Source: Drosophila pseudoobscura (taxonomy: Eukaryota > Arthropoda > Insecta > Diptera > Drosophilidae). From it: a DNA stretch of 64,000 bases. The position numbers and the translations under genes are program-made. Numbering within the stretch: the first letter of the stretch is position 1; each line of letters opens with the position of its first letter. The stretch spans positions 37,277,869 through 37,341,868 of the forward strand of contig NC_046683.1 of the NCBI RefSeq assembly GCF_009870125.1, written 5' to 3'. Positions 34,777 to 42,208 of this stretch are shown in pieces. Below the pieces are notes generated by a model, which saw nothing but the letters and a program-made list of their open reading frames with translations, was not told where the DNA came from and searched no databases.

Positions 34777-35198
34777 AAAATCAACACCAGGCAGTTATAG
34801 ATACGAGCATTCCAGTCCAGCCCGTCAGTACAGTAAAAACAAATTTATGGCATAATTTCATTAATTCTAATTCAGATGCAGAAGCTGTAGAAACACTGTT
34901 CCGTCGCAGATCCAATTCAAGACACTCCAAACGGATGAGATCATTTTGGAAGGCAGCTAAATCAATAAATGCAATTAGGTACAAAGAGCTCGATAAACGT
35001 CCGTACGCAGAGGTAAAAATTTTTGAGCGGCCAGTGCTTGGGTTGTTAGATACGGGGGCAGCGATGAGTGTAGTTGGTGGGAATTTGGCTAAACAAATAA
35101 TTACCAGCAGGATTCCATTTAAACGGGGCATCTCAGTTGCTCATACTGCAGATGGCAGGCGGCAGGAGGTTCTGGGTCGATTGAGAACTCCAGTCGGC
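34611..35198 (+). CDS. Protease start of pol, reached by -1 frameshift and cut by the insertion
   Basis: This frame overlaps the end of gag in the -1 phase. After the slippery site it reads through a linker (SECASPKIREPRRQPVENQ) to the retropepsin active site LGLLDTGAAMSVVGGNLAKQ (about 35040-35095) and the TADGRRQEVLGRLRTPVG segment. At about 35198 the family-like sequence stops and CATATCTCCG repeats begin. The last third of the protease and the N-terminal part of RT are missing. It would cleave Gag and Pol. The protease as encoded here is truncated and probably inactive. Confidence 0.85.
34692..34698 (+). promoter_or_regulatory. -1 ribosomal frameshift heptamer A AAA AAC
   Basis: In the gag frame the codons are CAG AAA AAA AAC GGC. 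The heptamer A AAA AAC fits the X XXY YYZ rule exactly. Slipping back one base continues directly into the open protease frame. It lies about 76 bases before the gag stop (34774-34776). A stimulatory downstream structure is expected but was not folded. Confidence 0.85.
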
Positions 35199-35475
35199 AT
35201 AGCGTCATATCTCCGACGACATATCTCCGCCCAGTACATTTTGCCGGCGGAATTATGTCGCTTTTTTTCTGGCGGACTTATGTCGTTTGAAAGCGTCATA
35301 TCTCCGCTCGGAGATATGACGTTTTGAAACGACATATCTCCGCCGTGTTACAAACGACATATCTCCGCTCGGAGATATGACGTTTTGAAACGACATATCT
35401 CCGCCGTGTCACAAACGACATATCTCCGCGCGGAGCTATGACGCTTAGAAGCGACATATCTCCGCGCAGCGATTT
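35199..35475. repeat. Array of palindromic CGACATATCTCCG motifs
   Basis: The motif (A)CGACATATCTCCGC occurs about a dozen times in both orientations, several times as head-to-head pairs (CATATCTCCGCTCGGAGATATG). From about 35336 the arrangement becomes a 61-bp tandem unit present about 2.5 times. Nearest the left edge the copies are more diverged (GGCGGAATTATGTCG, GGCGGACTTATGTCG). It is non-coding and likely to form hairpins or bind a dimeric protein. Confidence 0.9.
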
Positions 35476-35534
35476 TGAGCAAATTATGCCGATACACCAT
35501 CAAAAAATACAAAAAAAAAACAAAAAAAAGAAAA

Positions 35535-35632
35535 CAAAAGGAACAAATAAATTTGCAGTGGCTACACAGCGCCCAACGACATGTTCTGACTGATTTTCTG
35601 TCCCTCTCGCACATACTCTTTATCTTTAGCTG
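35535..35632 (-). mobile_element. DINE-1 fragment
   Basis: AAAAGGAACAAATAAATTTG, CAGTGGCTACACAGCGCCCA and CTGACTGATTTTCTGTCCCT match the 5' portion of reverse-oriented DINE-1 copies such as 25550-25640. Only about 100 bp remain. Confidence 0.75.
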
Positions 35633-35959
35633 GTTACCTAACTGTAAATGCACCGTAAAAAATATTGTCTTAATTGAGCAAATATAGCTACTGCATAATT
35701 TATGAACAGCGTTTTTATTAGGAAGTTAATTTCATTAAACAAAAATTGTTAAAGAATGCCGTGTTGTATTTAATGTAATATAAACGTATTATTTAATATG
35801 TAATATGTAGATAATTTATTGTTTTTAAACATGTGCATAGAATATAATGTTATAGAATATTTTTTTCTGTGCAATAGGCAAAGCGTGCGAGGCGCGCGCC
35901 AAAAATATGCCGCATTATTCTGCTGCATTCATTCCGATTCGGTTGCTCAGACAGTAAGA

Positions 35960-36226
35960 ATGGACTACGAAAATATTAAATTTGAATTCAGAGAAGGAAG
36001 CCGAGCGGGCTGCTCGTTACTGTTGTTTTCATTATTCGAGCAACAAATTTATGTAAAAAACAAACAATTAAAACTAGGCGAAACCACATATGTGTGCCGA
36101 GTTAAATTCTGTAAAGCCAGAGTTTATTTAAGTTCAGACAAATCTAGAGTTTACTCAAATCCTGAATATGTTGTGCATAGCCATGGCCCTCAGAGTGATG
36201 AAATGAAAAAAAATCAGTGCTCTTAG
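35960..36226 (+). CDS. FLYWCH-type zinc-finger ORF
   Basis: The 88-residue frame starts MDYENIKFEFREGSRAGCSL and continues through GETTYVCRVKFCKARVYLSS to YVVHSHGPQSDEM. The Cys-x4-Cys (CRVKFC) and His-x-His (HSH) spacing with the hydrophobic start fit the FLYWCH domain, a DNA-binding finger found in insect transposase-derived and regulatory proteins. A poly(A) run at 36205-36213 changes the frame. In the other frame coding-like sequence continues to a consensus splice donor GTAAGT at 36299-36304. It may be the first exon of a gene whose later exons are lost or lie across the MITE. Whether it belongs with the transposase at 37.5 kb is unknown. Confidence 0.6.
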   Translation: MDYENIKFEFREGSRAGCSLLLFSLFEQQIYVKNKQLKLGETTYVCRVKFCKARVYLSSDKSRVYSNPEYVVHSHGPQSDEMKKNQCS

Positions 36227-36359
36227 TGAAATAAAACTGAAGTGCGAAAATAATAGCAATTTCGACACCAAAAAAGTATTCAATGATGTTCTTGCTGAGT
36301 AAGTTAATATATTAATTGAAATTTTAATAATACATACTGCCTTGCTACATATGTTTGTA

Positions 36360-36765
36360 CAGTGGCTCACAGCTTAAATGAACCAAAGCACGTTAAAAAT
36401 TTAAAATTTTCATAACTTCTAAACCATCAAACTTACCAATGAAAATCAAATGACAAACAAAACGAACTTCTTATATTTTTTAACATTTTTCTAAGACGTT
36501 TTAAATAATAAATAACAAAAATACTGCCTTTTTCCACCCCACAGCTTATTTTGTTCAAAGAGAAGGTGTTTTCTAGTGCGCATTTTGTTTTTTTCCTTTT
36601 TGCGGGGTAACGGAGAAGAATATCGAACTCTTTTTTTTGGTTGGTAAGATAAGTAAAATCTTAACAGAATTGTATTAAAATTTTTGTTATAGGACTGCTC
36701 AATTGATTTTTACAGGGGTTTGAAGTTTGAAAAGTGCTCTGGTTCATTTAAGCTGTGAGGCACTA
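36360..36765. mobile_element. 406-bp Tc1/mariner-type MITE
   Basis: The left end CAGTGGCTCACAGCTTAAAT (36360) and the inverted right end (reverse complement TAGTGCCTCACAGCTTAAAT) match over about 32 bp with few differences. TA flanks both sides (36358-36359 and 36766-36767). There is no coding capacity. Confidence 0.88.
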
Positions 36766-36786
36766 TATGTACATACATATATACTT

Positions 36787-36880
36787 CAGCGGTCGGCACG
36801 CACACATTACATTGCGTTTGTGTGCGTTGACAGAAGTCAAACTAAAACAAAAAGTATTATTGTGTTGCTGCCGACCACTG
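36787..36880. mobile_element. Short hAT-like terminal pair
   Basis: CAGCGGTCGGCA at 36787 and the inverted TGCCGACCACTG ending at 36880 form a 12-bp imperfect inverted repeat. CAG(T/C)GGTCGGC is a common hAT-superfamily end. No 8-bp duplication is visible, so this may be a deletion derivative or a fragment. Confidence 0.5.
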
Positions 36881-36910
36881 CACTATGGTCCAGAGTTCGT
36901 TTTTTTTGGC
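36881..36910 (+). promoter_or_regulatory. Candidate 5' terminal repeat of the Transib-like element
   Basis: CACTATGGTCCAGAGTTCG starts with CAC(T)ATG, resembling the CACAGTG-like heptamer at Transib ends and in V(D)J signal sequences. It lies 0.7 kb before the transposase frame. The other end should read ...CCATAGTG; only TTCCATAGTT near 39528-39537 is found, so the right end is mutated or lost. Confidence 0.45.
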
Positions 36911-37526
36911 ATAAAGTCGAAATTTTTATGTGAATGGATTACGTTTTTTCTTGCAAATTCTCAAAGTAAATTCATCATACATATTAAAAATTATTTAGCT
37001 CCCCTGAAGATTTTGGCGAGCTTTTGAAAGTGAACAATCGATCAGCTGATTGTGGGAAAAAAATTGGCGCCAAATTACTTGTTTACATTTTTACGTGGCG
37101 ATCGAGTAAATTTGCTCAAATAAATTCGGCTAAAAATGGAAAATGAAGATAAAGGTTTGTAGTATCTAATGTATTTAGTTATTTTATGTGTAGTCCCAAG
37201 ATTTAAGTGTTGTGCAATGTCCAATTTATGTGTATTTTTGTAGAAAATTTAACTGCGTCCCCTGTGTTTCGTAGAATATAACAAATGAACTGAGTTCTGC
37301 TGAGAAAAACTAACTATGCGAGTTTGTACCTACAAATGTTGTAATTGACTGGAAAGTAACAACTTTGGCCCGTTTTGGCCCCTTTTCTTTAAATTTGTTA
37401 ATATTCAGGAAAGTTCGAGTTTTTGCATAGCGATCTCATCGATATTTGGCGCAACAACAATCGCCAAAAAAAATCTGTCTCACATTGGATTTACAGTAAA
37501 ATCAATAACAACCATTTGGAAAATGA

Positions 37527-39503
37527 AAAAAAAGAGAAATAGATAAAAAAATCAGTAATTTTGAGTCCTTCATTAAAAGAAACCTTCTGAAGTGCAACAA
37601 AATGATGGAACGGTTTATGACCACCCATGCTAAATGGATGGCTTCTAAAATAACAATTATTGTTGATGAAAATTGTAAGACACCAAAGAAAATGGGACGT
37701 CCAACATTACATTATACAAATGCAGGGACAAGATTAAAAAGGAAACTGGCGTCTGATCTTGCAAATGATAATAATAATAACACGAATCTTCTTATGCATG
37801 CTGCGGCAGTTTCTGCTAAGAAAGAACGCAAGACCTACGTGGCTTTTGTCGTAACAAAAACAATTAGAACACCTGAATACCCGACTGAATCGAAAAAGCA
37901 TCTTCAATTGCAAAAGCCCATTGCACTTTCACCAGATGAAGCTTTAGCTTACCTCCTGGAAAATTCACTCAACAAACAGCAGTATACAAACACTAGGCTT
38001 TTAAATAAAAGGCATAACTGCGACATTTATCCTAGCTATAATAAAGTAATGGAAGCTAAATTACAGTGCCGACCAGAGTGCATAGAAGTAATGGAAACTA
38101 CTGCTCGAGTGCCATTACAAAATCTTTTGGATCATACAGCACATCGAATAATTAAATTGCAGTCCGATGTTTTCAAGCAGTTCCCGGATGCATCTGAAAT
38201 CAAATTAATCTGCAGCTACGGATTTGATGGCTCAACGGGTCATAGTATATACAAGCAGAAGTTTTTAACTGAAATACCTGGCAGTCAGCTTTCCGATCAT
38301 TCTTTATTTGTAACTTCTGTTATACCCATACAAATTACAGACACCTATCATCGGAACATCTGGACAAATAGAACACCGCAGTCTATTAGATTTTGCAGAC
38401 CGCTAAAAATTGATCTAGTAAAAGAAACTACTGCGCACATAATTATAGAAAAAAAAGATTTAGATTTTCAAATTAACACTCTTAAACCCTTTGTTTATAA
38501 ATTAGTTGAGAATGTTGACATAGTAGTTACCTATGAAATGCATATGACACTTATAGATGGAAAAGTGCTGAACGTATTAACTGGAACTAAATCTACTCAA
38601 TGTTGTCCAATATGTGGGGTCACCCCGACAAAAGTATTGGAAATTACAGATTTTAGTTCAGAAACCTTTACCCCAAAACTTGGAGCTTTGAAATTTGGAG
38701 TAAGTCCATTACATGCTTGGATCCGGTTTCTAGAATTTGTCTTGAACATATCATACAGAATAGAGATACAAAAATGGCATATAAAAGGTGATAATAAGAT
38801 AAAAATGAGAATTCGGAAAAAATATATTCAGGAAAAGATTTGGGAAGATATGGGTCTACGTATAAGCATGCCAAAGCAGAATGGCAACGGAAATAGCAAT
38901 GATGGGAATACGGCAAGAAGAGCTTTTGCGAACACTAAGCTACTATCATCCATAACCAACTTTAGCGTAGCCCTTTTAAATAATTTTCACATAATCTTAA
39001 TCGCAATTTCGTGTAACTATTATATAAATTCGGAAAAATTTCGTTCTTTTTGTGAGAGTACTTTTTGCTTATATATGCAAACATATCCGTGGTACCCAAT
39101 GTCCCCTACGATTCATAAAGTATTAGTCCACGGTTTTCAAATAAACAATTCGACGTTGGTTCCACTTGGATGTTTAGGAGAAAATGCTTCAGAGGCACGG
39201 AATAAAATGTACAAAAAAGACAGATTATCACATGCAAGAAAAAATAGTCGGGTAAATACTATGACTGACATTTTTTATAGAGCGATGGATTCCTCGGATC
39301 CATTACTATCGAGTGTCTGTTTAAAGGAGAGGGAAAGGAAAAACAAGAAAAAGCCTCTTTCCAAAGAAGTATTAAGCCTTCTGGAGTTGCCGTCTACCGA
39401 AAGCAAAGATTCATGTGAATACGATAATGACTCGCAATCTGATTCTGATTCTGATTATAATATATACGACATAGAACTAGAAGAAGAAGATGAGGTCATT
39501 TAA
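37527..39503 (+). CDS. RAG1/Transib-like transposase, intact
   Basis: The first ATG is at 37602 (MMERFMTTHAKWM; 633 codons), but the frame is open back to about 37527, so an upstream exon may supply the start. Counting from 37602: Asp209 (SYGFDGSTGHSIYK), Asp319 (TLIDGKVLNVL) and Glu531 (NASEARNKMYK) sit at positions matching the DDE triad of the RAG1 catalytic core. A zinc site C335-x2-C338 (CCPICG) with H505-x4-H510 (IHKVLVHG) has the same local spacing as RAG1 C727/C730 and H937/H942. FGVSPLHAWIRFLEF and NDGNTARRAF are further family motifs. The C-terminus is acidic. AATAAA follows at 39521. The enzyme would cut at CAC-type ends. It lies between the parts of a retrotransposon pol and may use that LTR promoter. 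Confidence 0.85.
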   Translation, partial: KKREIDKKISNFESFIKRNLLKCNKMMERFMTTHAKWMASKITIIVDENCKTPKKMGRPTLHYTNAGTRLKRKLASDLANDNNNNTNLLMHAAAVSAKKERKTYVAFVVTKTIRTPEYPTESKKHLQLQKPIALSPDEALAYLLENSLNKQQYTNTRLLNKRHNCDIYPSYNKVMEAKLQCRPECIEVMETTARVPLQNLLDHTAHRIIKLQSDVFKQFPDASEIKLICSYGFDGSTGHSIYKQKFLTEIPGSQLSDHSLFVTSVIPIQITDTYHRNIWTNRTPQSIRFCRPLKIDLVKETTAHIIIEKKDLDFQINTLKPFVYKLVENVDIVVTYEMHMTLIDGKVLNVLTGTKSTQCCPICGVTPTKVLEITDFSSETFTPKLGALKFGVSPLHAWIRFLEFVLNISYRIEIQKWHIKGDNKIKMRIRKKYIQEKIWEDMGLRISMPKQNGNGNSNDGNTARRAFANTKLLSSITNFSVALLNNFHIILIAISCNYYINSEKFRSFCESTFCLYMQTYPWYPMSPTIHKVLVHGFQINNSTLVPLGCLGENASEARNKMYKKDRLSHARKNSRVNTMTDIFYRAMDSSDPLLSSVCLKERERKNKKKPLSKEVLSLLELPSTESKDSCEYDNDSQSDSDSDYNIYDIELEEEDEVI

Positions 39504-39520
39504 GAAAAAAATTAGTGTGT

Positions 39521-39526
39521 AATAAA
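39521..39526 (+). terminator. Polyadenylation signal after the Transib-like gene
   Basis: AATAAA lies 18 bp after the stop codon of the transposase. It is a plausible 3'-end signal, though such hexamers are common in AT-rich DNA. Confidence 0.4.
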
Positions 39527-39604
39527 TTTCCATAGTTTATATATAAATATAGATAATTTGAAATAAGATATTATATATAATGATTTAACAACAAAATGTA
39601 ATAA

Positions 39605-42142
39605 ATGCCTGTAAAACAACGGCATTTTCCCGTGTCACCAGCCGTGGAGAAACTGCTGTATGCCGAAGTGGATAGGATGCTCAAATTAAGAGTTATTGAG
39701 GAATCTGATAGCGCCTGGTCCTCTCCAGTTGTGCTAGTCCAGAAACCGGGAAAGGTTCGACTTTGCCTAGACAGCCGAAAAGTCAATGCCGTTACACGAA
39801 AGGACGCCTATCCGTTGCCGCAAATAGACGGTATACTAAGTCGCCTCCCCAGAGCCATGTTCATCTCGAGTCTGGATCTCAAGGATGCCTATTGGCAGAT
39901 ACCCTTAGATCCGGAGTCTCGGGACAAAACTGCTTTCACAATTCCAGGTAAACCTTTATATCAGTTTAAGGTTATGCCGTTCGGTCTCACCAACGCGTCG
40001 CAAACCATGACCAGATTGATGGACAAGGTGATCCCTGCGGAACTTCGCAATGAAGTCTTCGTCTACTTGGACGACTTGTTAATTGTTTCCGATAGCTTTG
40101 AGTCGCATATGAAGGTGTTGAGAGTTGTAGCGCAGCATGTTCGATTGGCTGGATTAACGCTCAACGTAGAAAAGAGCAAATTCTGTATGCGTTCGGTGAA
40201 GTATCTTGGTCATATCGTCGGGGAGGGTGTCATTCGAACGGATCCCGGGAAAATTTCGGCCATGATAGACTTTCCAGTGCCGAACTCTTTGAGAGCCCTA
40301 CGGAGATTCCTTGGGATGGTTGGATGGTATCGTAAATTTATAGCAAATTTTGCGTCGATAGCTTCCCCTCTCACTGACCTGCTGAAACCTAAGTGCAGAT
40401 TTGTCATGACTCCGGAAGGACGTACCGCGTTCGAGGAACTTAAAAAACTGTTGTGCTCTGCGCCAGTTCTTCGTAGTCCCGATTTTAGCCAACCTTTCTT
40501 TGTGCATTGTGATGCCAGCAAGTCAGGTGTTGGAGGTGTCTTGGTGCAAAAGACTCCGGAAGGAGACGAATTTCCGATAGCTTTTGTGTCGAAAAAACTT
40601 AATAAGGCGCAAAGAAATTATTCTGTGACCGAGCAAGAGTGTCTGGCGGCGATTGTTTGCATCAATCGTTTTAGGGCATACATAGAGGGACATGATTTTA
40701 CGGTTATCACCGATCATGCATCTCTGAAATGGCTCATGACGCAGACGGATCTACATTCGCGGCTGGCCCGATGGGCATTGAAATTACAGGGCTTTAACTT
40801 CAAAATAGAACACCGGAGTGGGCGTTTACATGTTGTACCCGATGCCTTATCCAGAGTTAATGAAGAAGATTTGGCGGCCGTGGATGTTGGTTATGGACAA
40901 GCAGTTGATCTCGAGTCGCCAGCTTTTCAGTCCGACGAGTATGTGGAGCTGGTAAACAGAATAAAGGCCAATGACGTTAACTTGCCGGATCTGAGGGTGG
41001 TCGAAGATCGTGTGTACAGGAAGTGTGATTTCGCCACAGGGAGTACTCTTCATGATCATTTTATCTGGAAGTTATGGATCCCACAGAGTCTCATTGCAGA
41101 GGTACTAGCCAATGCTCACGACCATCCCTTAGCATCGCATGGGGGAATTCATAAGACTCTAGAGCGAGTGCGACAGTTTCTCTATTGGCCAAGTTTGGTC
41201 AAAGATGTAAAAGCGTATGTACTCGCGTGCGACACTTGTAAAGCAACTAAAGCACCGAACTCTGTCCAGCGACCCCCGATGGGAGTGGCACCCGAGTCGC
41301 AGAGGTTTTTCCAGAAGCTATACGTAGATTTTCTCGGCCCTTATCCACGTTCAAAAAGCGGGAATATTGGCATATTTATAGTACTAGACCACTATTCTAA
41401 GTTTGTCTTCCTGAAGGCTGTAAAAAAACTAACGGCTGATCTCGTGATCAAGTATCTGCAGCAAGATCTATTCCACACTTTTGGCTTTCCGGAGACCATC
41501 GTATCGGACAATGGCTCGCAATTTAAGTCGGAAGTCTTCCAAAAGTTTCTCAAAGCGCACAAGATATCACACACGGCCACAGCAGTATACTCTCCGCAGT
41601 CGAATGCGTCAGAGCGAGTAAACCGATCTGTAATTGCCGCCATTCGTTCCTATGTGAGGTCCGATCAGAAAAATTGGGACGAGGAGCTGAGCAGCATTTG
41701 TTGCGCCTTGCGAACCGCGGTCCATTCTAGCCTTGGAGCTTCGCCCTATTATATGGTATTTGGGCAGCAGTTCGTTAGCTCAGGGGAAACGTATAAAGTT
41801 CTGAGAGCTCTTCGATTGTTGGAAGATAAATCCCTAGTCTTCTCCAAGGAGGATTCGTTGGAATTGGTACGTAGCAAGGCCTTAACGGTAATGGAAAAGC
41901 AAAGGCAGAAAAACGAACGAAATTACAATTTGAGATCAAGGGAGGTTTCGTACCAAGTGGGCCAAGAGGTGTTCCGGAGGAACTTTAAGCAGAGCAACTT
42001 CCAGGCTGGCTATAGTGCCAAACTGGGCCCAGCCTTTGTGAAGGCCAGAATCCGCAAGAAGATAGGTAATGCTTATTATGAGTTGGAGGATCTACAAGGA
42101 CGGTCTATTGGGCGATACCACGCGAAAGACTTAAAACAATAG
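39605..42142 (+). CDS. Pol of the long-LTR element: RT, RNase H, integrase
   Basis: An 845-codon frame runs without a break. RT begins just inside its N-terminus (PVKQRHFPVSPAVEKLLYAE) and shows SPVVLVQKPG, FISSLDLKDAYWQIPL, MPFGLTNASQTM and the catalytic VYLDDLLIV. RNase H has FVHCDASKSGVGG, TEQECLAAI and VITDHASLKWL. Integrase has the HHCC finger (HGGIHKTLERVRQFLYWP, CDTCKATK) and the DDE triad (YVDFLGPY, VSDNGSQF, NASERVNRS). TAATAA lies just before the ATG at 39605, so pol is cut off from gag by the foreign segment, and the first RT residues are missing. The stop is 66 bp before the 3' LTR. All catalytic residues are intact. Confidence 0.95.
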   Translation: MPVKQRHFPVSPAVEKLLYAEVDRMLKLRVIEESDSAWSSPVVLVQKPGKVRLCLDSRKVNAVTRKDAYPLPQIDGILSRLPRAMFISSLDLKDAYWQIPLDPESRDKTAFTIPGKPLYQFKVMPFGLTNASQTMTRLMDKVIPAELRNEVFVYLDDLLIVSDSFESHMKVLRVVAQHVRLAGLTLNVEKSKFCMRSVKYLGHIVGEGVIRTDPGKISAMIDFPVPNSLRALRRFLGMVGWYRKFIANFASIASPLTDLLKPKCRFVMTPEGRTAFEELKKLLCSAPVLRSPDFSQPFFVHCDASKSGVGGVLVQKTPEGDEFPIAFVSKKLNKAQRNYSVTEQECLAAIVCINRFRAYIEGHDFTVITDHASLKWLMTQTDLHSRLARWALKLQGFNFKIEHRSGRLHVVPDALSRVNEEDLAAVDVGYGQAVDLESPAFQSDEYVELVNRIKANDVNLPDLRVVEDRVYRKCDFATGSTLHDHFIWKLWIPQSLIAEVLANAHDHPLASHGGIHKTLERVRQFLYWPSLVKDVKAYVLACDTCKATKAPNSVQRPPMGVAPESQRFFQKLYVDFLGPYPRSKSGNIGIFIVLDHYSKFVFLKAVKKLTADLVIKYLQQDLFHTFGFPETIVSDNGSQFKSEVFQKFLKAHKISHTATAVYSPQSNASERVNRSVIAAIRSYVRSDQKNWDEELSSICCALRTAVHSSLGASPYYMVFGQQFVSSGETYKVLRALRLLEDKSLVFSKEDSLELVRSKALTVMEKQRQKNERNYNLRSREVSYQVGQEVFRRNFKQSNFQAGYSAKLGPAFVKARIRKKIGNAYYELEDLQGRSIGRYHAKDLKQ

Positions 42143-42195
42143 CTGATCCGCGCAGTTTGGATCCGACTTGTGTGATACCACTAAGTCAGATCTTC

Positions 42196-42208
42196 GGCGG
42201 GGGGTATT
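42196..42208 (+). promoter_or_regulatory. Polypurine tract
   Basis: CGGCGGGGGGTATT lies immediately before the 3' LTR (TGTAACG at 42209). A G-rich run here primes plus-strand DNA synthesis. Confidence 0.75.

Larger units (their letters stand above)
35199..39604. mobile_element. 4.4-kb foreign composite segment replacing the protease-RT junction
   Basis: Homology to the long-LTR element stops at about 35198 in protease and restarts at about 39605, inside the N-terminal part of RT. Between them are a palindromic CATATCTCCG array, a DINE-1 scrap, a FLYWCH-type ORF, a MITE, a hAT-like end pair and a RAG1/Transib-like transposase. The host sequence that should link protease and RT (roughly 150-250 codons) is gone, so this is a replacement, not a clean insertion with a duplication. 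I find no inverted repeats joining the two outer junctions. Confidence 0.8.

Noticed and set aside
35199..35475. CRISPR array
   Set aside because: Motifs are inverted and unevenly spaced, without uniform spacers, and this is eukaryotic transposon DNA.
36787..36880. Complete hAT MITE
   Set aside because: Only 94 bp with a 12-bp imperfect inverted repeat and no 8-bp duplication; kept as a low-confidence fragment.
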